From NCBI RefSeq assembly GCF_040802235.1, contig NC_133172.1:29593738-29657737 (forward strand): a DNA stretch of 64,000 bases. The letters run 5' to 3'. Shown here piece by piece: positions 27,272 through 38,819 of the stretch. Source of the DNA: Manis javanica. Lineage: Eukaryota; Chordata; Mammalia; Pholidota; Manidae. The notes beneath the pieces were generated by a model that was not told where the DNA came from, did not search any database, and saw nothing but the letters and a program-made list of their open reading frames with translations. Numbering within the stretch: the stretch's first letter is position 1; each line of letters starts with the position of its first letter. The position numbers and the translations under genes are program-made.

Positions 27272-28056
27272 AAAAGACATGGAACAACAAATGCTGGCGA
27301 GGATGTGGAGAAAGGCAAACCCTCCTACACTGTTGGTGGAATTGTAAATTAGTTCAACCATTGTGGGAAGCAGTATGGAGATTCCTCTAAAAACTAAAAA
27401 TAGAAATACCATTTGACCCAGGAATTCCACTCCTAGGAATTTACCCAGAGAAAACAAGATCCTATATTCACAAAGTTTAGCGCAGCACTATTTACAATAG
27501 CTATTTACAAAAGATATGGAAGCAACCTAAGTTTCCATTAGCAGATGAATGGTTATAAAAGTGCTACATATACAGAATGGAATATTATTCTGCCATAAGA
27601 AAACAAATCCTACCATTTGCAGCAACATGGATGGAACTAGAGGGTATTATGCTCAGTGAAATAAGCCAGGAGGAGAAAGACAAGTACCAAAGGATTACAC
27701 TCATTTGTGGAGTATATCAACAAAGCAAAACTGAAGGAACAAAACAGCAGACTCACAGACTCCAAGAAGGGACTAGTGGTTACTAAAGGGAAGGGGGTGG
27801 CCAAGGATGAATGGGCAGGGAGGGGGAAGGAGATGAAGGGGCGTTATCATTAGCACACATAATGTAGGGGGGTTACAGGGAAGGTAATACAGCAGAGAGA
27901 AGACAAGTAGTTGACTCTATAGCATATTACTATGCTGATGTACAGTGACTGCAAAGGGTGTGTGGAAGGGACTTGATAATATTGGTGAATGTAATAACTA
28001 CAATGTTGCTCATGTGAAACCTTCGTAATGGATATCAATACCTTAATAAAAAAATA
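27272..28056 (+). mobile_element. L1 3' end, third of three in tandem
   Basis: It begins at nearly the same ORF2 position as its neighbour ('gaaaagacatggaacaacaaatg') and runs to 'accttaataaaaaaat'. This ending matches the first L1 rather than the second copy. A frame of 69 codons at 27577-27786 is translated 3' UTR and not a gene. Confidence 0.8.
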
Positions 28057-28059
28057 ACA

Positions 28060-29035
<976 letters not shown>

Positions 29036-29062
29036 CTAAAATAAGAAAAAAAAGTTTTATTG
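29036..29062 (-). promoter_or_regulatory. splice acceptor of the zinc-finger exon
   Basis: On the minus strand a T-rich tract (T8, then CTTATTTTAG) ends in AG immediately before ATTTGGAAGCC, the usual first bases of a KRAB-ZNF final exon. It shows that the exon kept its intron border. Confidence 0.55.
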
Positions 29063-30085
29063 ACTAGAAAATGTTGTGTTGTAGAATTAGAGAAAAATAG
29101 AAAATGTCACCCTTTACATATAAAGACTCTAAAATACAATTATAAAACTTGAAAAAATAAAAGGAGAGCTTAGAAAATATTTATGCTGTAGTGCTGATAA
29201 ATGTTTAACAACCAGCTCTACACACAAACACAACACATCCAATCATGAGGCATTTGCCAATGTCAATGGTGTAAATACTCCCACCATGGGTAATTCGAAG
29301 CTATGAATATCACTTTATCCAAACTTAGAATTATATGTAAATTCTTGAGACTAGTGAGCCAGCACATCCACCTCTAATATACTCTTACTATCTAATATAT
29401 AAATATATACATATGTGAAATTGAAAAAGGCAACTATTTATACACGATCATTTTTCAATTACAATTCCTCTACAAATACATGTTTCTATCACCACGGTTC
29501 ATTCTCTCCTACACATAGCCAATCCATCTGGAAATCCCCAGAAGAGTATGTCAACCAATTTTTTGACATATACCAGGTATATGCACCAGTCTTAGAGCAC
29601 TTTGAACATTTAGAGAATTTGGACAAAAGGGGGGACCTGATTATATGACTCTAGAGGAAGGGTACCAGAAATTACAGGAGAAAGAATTGGCAGTTGTGGG
29701 CTGAAGAATCAAAGTGTACATGAAGCAATATCTTGAGCAAAGTTGAAATTGTTTAGTAGGGGCCTATGACTCGGAATTAAAAAATATCTTCTTGTAACCA
29801 GAGTATGGTATGTATACTATACGTTGAAATAATAACAACACTCTTCAAAATAGAGTAGCAGTAGAATTTAATAACAAATATTAGAAAACTAGAAGTGCTT
29901 CCATGTGGAAATGGAAATGCCCTTTCAAAAAATCCTGGAGCACTATGGGAAGAAAAACTGAAATGGAATTATTCAAGTAATTTGCTACACAGAAAATAAG
30001 CATCGATTAGAATCTTGGGTAGTTAACTTCACCACTCAGAGAACTTAAAAGTTAAATAATTATCTCTATGAAAGAAAGTGAGTTA
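29063..30085. other. no gene seen
   Basis: On the zinc-finger gene's strand this would be upstream intron sequence. It is AT-rich and no KRAB-box exon can be read. A 77-codon plus-strand frame at 29415-29648 has no recognisable relatives. Confidence 0.4.
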
Positions 30086-31017
30086 AGATCAAATAAATCA
30101 AAGAGCTAGCACTTTAAAAATTTGTTAAAGAAAATATTAGGTAAACCAATCAAAAAAGGAGAGCAAAAACAAATAAAATTAAGATATGAAAAGAGGAAAA
30201 TAAGAACCACTGAGGAATTTAAATTATGAGTACTCTATGAATACTTTTGAAAGTTTGGATAACTTTCTAAGTAAATTCACCAATACTGATCACAGAAGAG
30301 AAAGCCTAAATTGACCTTGCTATGGAAGAAACAGTAAACAGCTGCCAGAAAAGACAGTTACAATAAGCACACTTTACACTTCTATTGTAATTTGTCAACA
30401 TATAGGTATAAAATATGGAAATGCAATAATAGTAAGAAAATTTAATACTCCACTTACATCAATGTATAGACCATTCAGAGAGTAAATCAATAAGGAAGTA
30501 CTGGTCTTAAATGAGTTGGATCAAATGGACTTAACACATCTATACAGAACATTCCATCCAAAGGCAACAGAGTACACATTCTTCTGAAGTGCACATGGAA
30601 CATTTTCCAGAAAAGATCATGTTAGTCCACAAAACAGGTCTTAAGAAATTAAAGACGACTGAAATTTTATCAAGCACGTTTTCTGGTCACAATGGTAGGA
30701 AATTAGAAATGAAAAACTCTGGAAAATTCAAGTATGTGGGTTGAACAATATGCTCCTGAACAACCAGGTCAAAGGAGAAATCAAAAACGATCTTGAGACA
30801 AAAATGAAAATACACCACCAAGGGCTGGTTCTGTGAAAAGATAAAATTGACAGGCCTTTACCTAGACTTATCAAAAAAAGAGAGAACTGAAATAAAATCT
30901 GAAATAAAGAGATGTTACAACTGACACCACTGAAATACAAAGGATTATAAGAGACTATTTGAAAAATAATATGTTGGCAACCAAGAAGATACGGATAAAT
31001 ACCTGGAAACACACAAT
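30086..31017 (+). mobile_element. old L1 ORF2 fragment with internal deletions
   Basis: Recognisable ORF2 phrases occur in scrambled, shortened form. A reverse-transcriptase-proximal piece lies around 30110-30300. An endonuclease piece is at about 30440-30720 ('acagaacattccatccaaaggcaac', 'ttcttctgaagtgcacatgg'). Downstream text from 30820 reads 'gggctggttctgtgaaaagataaa'. Frames are lost throughout. It abuts the CpG-rich duplicated block. Confidence 0.6.
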
Positions 31018-31035
31018 CTAGTAAAACTAGAAGAG

Positions 31036-31164
31036 GCAGTAGCTTGAGCTCCCGGCGGGCGTCCCGCTTCTCACTGCGGAGCTGCCACGCTCTCTCGCCG
31101 TCGATCCGCCGGGCTTCCTCGGCCTCCCCCTTCAGGGAGCGTGCCGCGCTGGCCCAGGGGTCAT
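31036..31164 (-). pseudogene. GNAQ: GNAQ exon 1 pseudo-copy A
   Basis: GNAQ encodes the alpha subunit of the Gq heterotrimeric G protein, which couples receptors to phospholipase C-beta at the plasma membrane. The minus strand reads 'EARRI' then 'QLRSEKRDARRELKLL', matching residues about 18-43 of GNAQ (EARRI...QLRRDKRDARRELKLL). The match is closer to GNAQ than to GNA11. The ancestral start ATG is at 31164-31162, but a 1-base deletion just after it puts the start out of frame. A 7-base deletion removes the last codons of exon 1. Exons 2-7, with the P-loop and the rest of the GTPase, are absent. An upstream ATG at 31225 happens to be in the conserved frame and leaves a 165-codon frame that runs into unrelated sequence. 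No functional G protein can be made. Confidence 0.85.
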
Positions 31165-31675
31165 ACTCCCGCAGCGCCTGCGCGGTAGCACGCCGGCCCT
31201 TCTGCTCGCTCATGTGCGCACGCACGCACGCACCCTCCCGCCCTCGCTACCCCGAGGCGACGCTAGCCGCCGAGTCCCCGCCGCCCAGGCCCCACCTCCG
31301 CGGCGAGCTCGATGACCCTCTGGGCTGGGGAGGCAGCGGGAGCGGGCGGCTGGGGTCGCCAGGAAGAGCGAGGCGGGCGCGGGCGCGGGCTCGGGAGGCG
31401 CAGGAGGGAAAGCCAACCCTCCCGGCCTCGCCCAGATGCCCGCGCCTCCTTCCCTAGGAAGCGGCGGCCCGCCTCGCCCCCCGCGCCGCCGCCGCCGCCG
31501 CAGCCGAGGTTCCCTGAAGGTCTGCGCCCGGTGGCGAGAGCACAGTCACCGGGGCGTCCCTGCAGCCAGCGGCCGCCAACGGCTCCACGCGCCCGGCGCG
31601 CCCACCTCTCGCCGCCGCCTGGCACCGCCACCTTGGCCCTGCCGCGCCCACCGCTCGAATGGCGCGCCTGTAATT
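31165..31675 (-). promoter_or_regulatory. CpG-island-like GNAQ 5' flank, copy A
   Basis: About 510 bases are extremely GC-rich and CpG-dense, in sharp contrast to the AT-rich surroundings. It lies immediately upstream of the GNAQ exon-1 copy and holds the (CGTG)n-type run next to the start region, so it is the parental 5' UTR and core promoter area. Many CpGs are retained compared with copy B. Several long frames here on both strands (for example 31044-31457 and 31312-31701) are composition artefacts of GC-rich DNA. Promoter activity is untested. Confidence 0.7.
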
Positions 31676-31689
31676 GTGAGTTTTTAAGT

Positions 31690-32173
31690 GCTGCTAGATA
31701 ATTCTAAAATTAATCGCTTTATAATTGAGATATATTGACATATCGCATTGTGTTAGTTTTAGGTGTACAACATAATGATTTGATACATGTATTACACATT
31801 GTGAAATGATTAGAGCAGTAAGTTTAGTTAACATCCATCACTATATATAGTTAGGATTCTTTCCTTCTTGGGATGAGAACTTTTAATATCTACTCTCTCA
31901 GCATTTAAACATACAAATACAACATTGTTAACTATATTCACCATGCTATATATTACATCCCAGGACTTCTGTGTCTGGTAACTGTAAGTTTGTAACTTTA
32001 GACCTTCACTCACCAAATTGTTCTGTATATGTATGAATTCTCTCTGTTTTGTTTTGTTTTAGCTTCCGAATGTAAGTGATATCATTCAGTATTTGACTTA
32101 TTTCACTTAGGGCACATCCATGTTGATACAAATGGCAGAATTTCCATTTTTTTTTGTAACTGAGTATTATCCC

Positions 32174-32233
<60 letters not shown>

Positions 32234-33798
32234 ATACACACACGCAACATTTTCTTTGTTGATTCATCCATCAGTGGACACTTAAATTGTTTCTATGTCC
32301 TGGCTATTGTAAACAATGCTGCAGTGAACAGAGCAGATATTTTAAGATTGTGATTTCACCTCCTTTGGATAAATACTCAGAAGTGGAATTGCTGAATCAT
32401 GTAGTAGTTCCTTTTTTTATTTTTTACTGAAGCTCCATACTGTTTTAGATAGCAGCAGAACCAATTTACATTCTAACAGTGAACCAAAAGGGAACCCTTT
32501 TGCCACATCCTCCCCAACACTTGGTATTACTTGCCTTTGTGATAATAAACATTCTAACAGGTATGAGGTGATATCTCATTGTGGTTTTGATTTGTATTTC
32601 CTTGATGATTTAGTGATATGAAGCACCTTTGCATTTAGCCGTTGGCTATTTGTATGTGTTCTTTGGAAAAATGTCTGTTTACATCCCTGCCCGTTTTGTA
32701 ATTGGGTTGTTTGGTGGCTTTTTTCCCCTACTGAATTATATTAAGTCTTCCTATATTTTAGATATTAATCCCTTATCAGATATGTGATTTGAAAATATTT
32801 CCTCTCAATCTATAGATTGTCATTTTATCTTTTTGATTGCTTCCTTTGCTGTACAGAAGCCTTTTCGTTTGTTATAATGCTACTTTTTCTTTTTACTTTT
32901 GTTACTTGAACTTGCCTCTTGGTATCAAATTCAAAAAACCATCAACAAGACCAGTGTCAGTGAGCTTACCCTCTATGTTTTCTTCTAGGAAGTTTATGAT
33001 TTCAGGTCTTAATGTTTCAGTCTTTTATCCATTTTGAGTTGATTTTTGTGTATTGTTTAAGATAATCGTCCAATTTCGTTATTTTGCTGTCCAGTTTTCC
33101 CAAATATTTGTTGAAAAGACTGTCCTTTCCCACTGTATATTCCTGGCTCCTTTGTTGTAAGTTAATTAACCCTCTATGACTGGGTTTATCTCTGAGCTCT
33201 CTGTTCTGGTTCATGGATCTAGGTGTCTGTCCTGTAGTGTTTTGATTATTATAGCTTTATTAACATAGTTTGAAATCAGGGAGCTTGATGCCTCAAGCTT
33301 TGTTGTTCTTTCTCAAGATTGCTTTGATTATTCATGCTTTTGTGGTTTCATACGCATTTTAGGTTTGTTCTGGTTCCATGAAGAATGCCACTGGGGTTTT
33401 GATAAGGGGTTACATTGAATCTGTGGATTGCTTTGAGTAGTATGTGATGGTAATTGCTTCATCACATTCTAACTCATTCTATGAGCACAGACTCTTTCCG
33501 TTTCTTTATATATTCTTCAGCTTCTTTCATCAGTGTCTTACAGTTCTCAGCATACAGATTTTTCACCTCATTGGTTAGATTTATTCATGAGTATTTTATT
33601 TTCAATGCAATTATAAATTTGAGTATTTTCTTAATATCTTTCTCATAGTTCACTATTAGTGTGTAGAAACACAGCTGCATTTTGTATATTGATTTTACAT
33701 TCTGAATATTACTGACTTGATTCAGTTTTTTGTAACAGCTTTTTGAGTCTTCAGGGTTTTATATATATATAATGTCATATACAGATAATGGTGGTTAT
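31690..33798 (-). mobile_element. old L1M 3' half, antisense (copy A)
   Basis: Reading the minus strand gives ORF2 C-terminal region and then a long L1M 3' UTR. Diagnostic antisense phrases are 'gtttagttaacatccatcac', 'tatattcaccatgctat' and 'ttgatttgtatttccttgat'. The 3' UTR contains the (TG)n tract. Many indels. The same element with the same ends is present in copy B. Confidence 0.75.
32176..32230. repeat. (TG)n microsatellite
   Basis: About 27 uninterrupted TG units sit inside the L1M 3' UTR. The equivalent site in copy B has only a short (TG)n followed by TA units. Confidence 0.9.
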
Positions 33799-36455
33799 GC
33801 TCTAGTTCATTGAAGAATGCCATAGGTATTTTGATAGGGATCGCATTGAATCTGTAGATTGCTTTAGGCAGGATGGCCATTTTGACAATATTAATTATTC
33901 CTAGCCAAGAGCATGGGATGAATTTCTATTTATTAGTGTCCTCTTTAATTTCTTTTAAGAGTGTATTGTAGTTTTCAGGATATCAGTGTTTCATTATCTT
34001 GGTTAGATTCATTTCTAGGTATTTTATTCTTTTGATGCAATTGTGAATGGAATTTTTTTCCTGATTTCTCTTTCTACTAGTTCATCATTAGTGTACAGGA
34101 GTGCAACAGGTTTCTGTGTATTAATTTTGTATCCTGCAACTCTGCTGAATTCTGATATTAGTTCTAGTATTTTTGGAGTGTAGTCTTTAGGGTTTTTTAT
34201 GTAAAATACCATGTCATCTGCAAACAGGGACAGTTTGACTTCTTCCTTACCAATCTGGATGCCTTGTATTTCTTTGTTCTGTGTGATTGCCGTGGCTAGG
34301 ACCTCCAGTACTATGTTGAATAACAGCGGGGAGAGTGGGCATCCCTGTCTTGTTCCCGATCTTAGATGTAAATCTTTCAGCTTCTCCCTGTTAAGTATGA
34401 TGTTGGTTGTGGGATTGTCATATATGGCCTTTATTATGTTGAGGTACTTGCCCTCTGTACCCATTTTGTTGAGAGTTTTTATCATGAATGGATGTTGAAT
34501 TTTGTTGAATGCTTTTTCAGCATCTATGGAGATGATCATGTGGTTTTTGTCCTTTTTGTTTATGTGGTGGATGATGTTGAAGGATTTTTGAATGCTGTAC
34601 CATCCTTGCATCCCTAAGATGAATCCCACTTGATCATGGTGTATGATCCTCTTGATGTATTTTTGAATTCGGTTTGCTAATATCTTGTTGACAATTTTTG
34701 AATCTGTGTTCATCAGGAATATTGGTCTGTAGTTTTCTTTTTTTGTGGTGTCCTTGCCTGGTTTTGGTATTAGAGTGATGCTGGCTTCATTGAATGAGTT
34801 TGGAAGTATTCCCTCCTCTTCTATTTTTTTGGAAAACTTCAAGGAGAATGGGTATTATGTCTCCTCTATGTATCTGATAAAATTAAGCAGTGAATCCATT
34901 GGGCCCGGGGTTTTTTTCCTTGGGTAGTTTTTTGATTATTGATTCAATTTTGTTGCTGGTAATTGGTCTGTTTAGGTTTTCTGTTTCTTCATGTGTCAGT
35001 CTTGGAAGATTGTATTTTTCTAGGAAGTTGTCCATTTCTTCTTGGTTATCCAGTTTGTTAGCATATAGATTTTCATAGTATTCTCTCATAATTTTTTGTA
35101 TTTCTGTGGGGTCTGGCATGATTTTTCCTTTCTTATTCCTGATTCTGTTTGTGTGTGTAGATTCTCTTTTTATCTTAATAAGTCTGGCTAGGGGTTTATC
35201 TATTTTGTTTATTTTATCAAAGAACCAGCTCTTGGTTTCATTGATTTTTTTTCTGTTGTTTTACTCTCCTCAATTTTATTTATTTCTTCTGTGATCTTTA
35301 ATATGTCCTTCTGCTGACTTTTGGCTTCATTTGTTCTTCTTTTTCCAGTTTCAATCATTGTTAATTTAGACTGTTCATTTGGGATTGTTCTTCCTTCTTT
35401 AAATAGCCCTGGATTGATGAATATTTTCCTCTTAGAACTGCCTTTGCTGCATCCCACAGAAGTTGAGGCATTGTACTGTTGTTTTCATTTGTCTCCATAT
35501 ATTGCTTGATCTCTGTTTTAACTTGGTCATTAATCCATTGATTTTTTTCTTTTGAGTTTTTTTCTTTTTTTCTTTTGGTATCATTAATCTACAATTACAT
35601 GAGCAACATGTTTACTAGACTCCCCCCATTGTCAAGTCCCCCACATACCCCATTACAGTGACTATCCATCAGCATAGTAAGTGATCCATTGATTATTTAG
35701 GAGCATGTTGTTTAGCCTCCATGTATTTGTGGGCCTGTTGGTTTTCTTTGTACAGTTTATTTCTAGTTTTATTCCTTTGTGATCTGAGATGTTCGTTGGT
35801 AACCTTTCAATCTTTTTGAATTTGCTGAGGCTCTTTTTGTGGCCTAGTATGTGGGCTATTCTGGATAATGTTCTGTGTGCACTTGAGAAGAATGTGTATC
35901 CTCCTGCTTTTGGGTACAGAGTTCTGTAGATGTCTGATAGGTCCATCTATTCTAGTGTGTTGTTCAGTTCCTCTGTGTCCTTACTTATTTTCTGTCTGGT
36001 GGATCTGTCCTTTGGAGTGAGTGGTGTGTTGAAGTCTCCTAAAATGAATGCATTGCATTCTATTTCCTCCTTTAATTCTGTTAGTATTTGTTTCACTTAT
36101 GTAGGTGCTCCTGTGTTGGGTGCATAGAAATCTACAATGGTTATATTCTCTTGTTGGACTGAGCCCTTTATCATTATGTAATGTCTTTCTTTGTCTCTTG
36201 TGACTTTCTTTATTTTGAAGTCTATTTTGTCTGATGCAAGTACTGCAGCTCCTTCTATTTTCTCCCTGTTAGTTGCATGAAAAATATTTTTCCATCCCTT
36301 CACTTTTAGTCTGTGTGTGTGTTTGGGGTTGAAGTGAGTCTCTCCTAGGTAGCATATAGATGGGTCTTGCTTTTTTATCCATTCTATTACTCTGTGTCTT
36401 TTCATTGGTGCATTCAATCCATTTACATTTATGATGACTGTGATAGACATATACT
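33799..36455 (-). pseudogene. L1 ORF2 remnant, 3'-truncated
   Basis: The endonuclease part begins with 'SITVIINVNGLNAPMKRHR', and the longest reverse-transcriptase frame is 34842-34024 (272 codons), which carries '[14 protein letters not shown]' and the catalytic FADD near 34210-34225. Frameshifts and stops divide the gene. It is also interrupted by a nested L1 end at 35544-35683 and lacks its last quarter. Confidence 0.8.
35544..35683 (-). mobile_element. nested L1 3'-end insertion with target-site duplication
   Basis: About 140 bases of L1 3' terminus ('ttttggtatcattaatctac', the reverse of the GATACCAAAA tail) interrupt ORF2 of the host L1. The host sequence 'atccattgatt' is repeated on both sides (35533-35543 and 35684-35694), the mark of target-primed insertion. 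A very short, severely 5'-truncated copy. Confidence 0.8.
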
Positions 36456-36769
36456 TACTGCCTTTGCACACTTTGGATTCGTGGTTACCAAAGGTTCAAG
36501 GGTAGCTTCTTTACTATCTAACCATCTTAACTCAACTCAGTATACTATTATAAATACTTTCTGGTGATTCTTTATTTTTCTCCCTTCTTTTTCTTCTTCC
36601 TCCCCTCTTTATGTGTTAGCTGTTTTATTCTGTACTGTTTTGTGTTCCCCTTGAGTGATTTTGTGGATAGCTGATTTTATTTTCCATTTGGTTGTTTTAT
36701 TTTCTTTGCTGTGGTTTTATTTTCTCAGGTGACATCTGTTTAGCCTTAGGAGCACTTCCATCTAGAGCA

Positions 36770-37605
36770 TTCCCTTCAAAATACACTCCAGGGATGGTTT
36801 CAGGGAGGTAATTTCCATCCACTTTTGCTTCTCTGTGAATTGTTTAATCCCTCCTTCAAATTTAAATCGTAATCTTGCTGGTTACAGTATTCTTGGTTCA
36901 AGGCCCTTCTGTTTCATTGTATGGAATATATCATGCAATTCCCTTCTGGCCTGTAAGATTTCTGCTGAGAAGTCTGATGATAGCCTGATGGATTTTCCTT
37001 TGTAGGTGATGTTTTTTCTCTCTCTGGCTGCTTTTAATACTCTGTCCTTGTCTTTGATCTTTGTCATTTTAATTATTATATGTCTTTTCTTGGTGGTGTC
37101 CTCCTTGGGTTCCTTGTGTTGGGAGATCTGTGGACTGCCATAGTCTGAGAGACTATTTCCTTCCCAACATTGGGGAAGTTTTGAGCAATTATTTCTTCAG
37201 AGACACTTTCTATCCCTTTTCCTCTCTGTTCTTCTGGTACCCCTGTAATGCAAATATTGTTCCGTTTGGATTGGTCACATAGTTCTCTTTATATTCTTTG
37301 ATTCCTGGGCATCCTTTTATCTCTCTGCCTCAGCTTCTCTGTATTCCTGTTCTCTGATTTCTATTGCATTAACAGTCCCTTACATCTCATCCAGTCTGCT
37401 CTTCAATCCTTCCATTGTTTGTTTCACTTCTGGTAACTCCCTCTGGAATTCATCCCTTAGCTCTTGCATATTTCTCTGTAGTTCTATCAGCATGCTTATG
37501 ATTTTTGAGTTCTTTTTCAGGAAGATTGGTAATTTCGGTGTCACCAGGCCCTCTTTCTGGTGTTTGAGGGATTTTGGACTGAGCAAGGTTCTTCTGCCTT
37601 TCCAT
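36770..37605 (-). pseudogene. L1 ORF1 remnant
   Basis: The start ATG at 37605 gives 'MERQKNLAQSKIPQTPE', the N-terminus of L1 ORF1p. A frame shift follows, with the coiled-coil piece 'IISMLIELQRNMQELRDEFQ' in another frame. The C-terminal piece is 'MTKIKDKDRVLKAARERKNI' followed by 'SADFSAEILQARREL'. Not translatable as a whole. Confidence 0.75.
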
Positions 37606-38600
37606 GGTAATGCATGTGATCACCCGTGAGTGGTTCATGTGTCATCTGGGAAAACAAAGTCCCTTCCTGCTTGCTCGTTGCCTTGCCCATCTCCGCTGCC
37701 TGTACCAGTAAACCACACACAGAGAGCAGCCTCTGGGTTAATCCTGGGCAGCCCTCAGGATGGCCTAGGGTACTGGCGGGGGCTGCAGGTAAGTAGCGTG
37801 TGTTTGCTGCGAGAATATAGCCCCTTTGTACCTTCTGGATTCTGCGCTGGTCTCCGCGTTCTGTGCCAGTCAGCTGCGGGCAGGGGCAGCCTCTGGGTCT
37901 GACCCAGTAAGCTGCGCACTGGGAGAAGCCTCTGTGTGGTTGCTGTGGGTGAGGCTGCTCCGCAGCAATGGCTGGTTAGTTGGTTTGCTTGCAATGCCAG
38001 TGGGGGTGAATGAACAGCAGGCTGCTGATCACTGTGTGGGGCTTCGGAGCTGCCTTGCCACCCAAAAGGTTAGGGTACCGAAAGCTCCTTAAAGATCCCA
38101 GCCTGCTGGGCTGAGTGCGCTAGGACAATTTTGTCCACCTGTTAAATCCCGTCCCTTCAAGACTTTTAAAGCACCCACGTTTCTTTTGTCCCAGGGCAGC
38201 GGGCTGTGGGAACCTGTTTTCAGTCTTAGTCTCCAATTTTGCTTTTCTTTCCCCTAATATCCAGTACACCATGCAGTGTGTGTCTATGCTCCTGGTGCAG
38301 ATGACTAGGGCTGGTTATTTAGCAGACCTGTGCTTCCATGCCCTTCCCACTCTGGTTCTTTTCCTCCCACCAGTGAGCTGGGGTTGGGGGAGTGTTCGGG
38401 TCCTGCTGGGTCATGGCTCTGTATCTTACTCTTTTCGTGACATATTGAGTTCTTGGAGATGTAGATGTAGCCTGGTGGGTGTGCTGTATCTTCTGGTAAC
38501 TCTTTTAGGAATAGTCATATTTGCTGTATTTTCAAAATATATATGGTTTTGGTAGGAGATTTCCGACACCCTAGTCAAGCCGCCATCTTGAGAATCCCTC
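37606..38600 (-). promoter_or_regulatory. L1 5' UTR with internal promoter
   Basis: About 1 kb of GC-richer sequence upstream of ORF1 on the minus strand begins at the 'gatggcggc' motif. This motif matches the YY1-type site (AAGATGGCGGC) that positions transcription start in mammalian L1s. It is the head of a divergent pair with the 5' UTR at 42508. Confidence 0.6.
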
Positions 38601-38819
38601 TACTTGCCTACTGTTACTTCTGTGATGAGTGCCACACCTGGAAGGGTAATCCCAGTATAGGACCATCCATTTCTTACCTACTGCATTCTTACAACAACTA
38701 ATATATTTTTTAAAACAAAAATCCATTCTATTGCTCTAACAGCATTGATTGGAGGGTGTAAAATGGGAGCATTTACAACCCCCCAATTACTTCCCATGGC
38801 ACTTGGAATTAAAAATTCC

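Larger units (their letters stand above)
31018..34590. repeat. segmental duplication, copy A
   Basis: This block and 56055-59770 share the same order of parts in the same orientation: GNAQ-type exon 1, GC-rich 5' flank, antisense L1M 3' half, and the junction into a younger antisense L1. The junctions themselves match, including 'cctgtaattgt' after the GC block and 'atgtcatata' before the younger L1, so they are one duplicated unit and not independent insertions. Copy A continues rightwards into the rest of the younger L1. Confidence 0.85.
33799..38600 (-). mobile_element. L1 with intact 5' end, 3'-truncated, minus strand
   Basis: The 5' end is complete: read on the minus strand it starts near 38600 with 'ctcaagatggcggcttgac', followed by a GC-rich 5' UTR (to 37606), ORF1 remnants and ORF2. 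Unusually it is the 3' side that is missing. ORF2 stops at the FNELE region near 33800 and joins directly to an older antisense L1M, with no C-terminal domain, 3' UTR or tail. Since L1 copies normally lose their 5' end, this points to a later deletion or recombination. Confidence 0.8.

Noticed and set aside
26036..28056. Possible tandem satellite array
   Set aside because: Only three units, with different 3'-UTR types and a unique insert between the first two; better explained as successive L1 events.
30728..31225. 165-codon minus-strand frame as a novel gene
   Set aside because: The first third is GNAQ exon 1 reached from an upstream ATG; the rest reads through antisense L1 remnant.
31044..31701. 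Long plus-strand frames of Arg/Pro/Ala-rich composition in the GC block
   Set aside because: Stop codons are rare in such GC-rich DNA; all frames are open and the block is explained as GNAQ 5' flank on the other strand.
32006..32353. Frames with long Thr-His or Val-Cys repeats
   Set aside because: Translated (TG)n microsatellite in an L1M 3' UTR.
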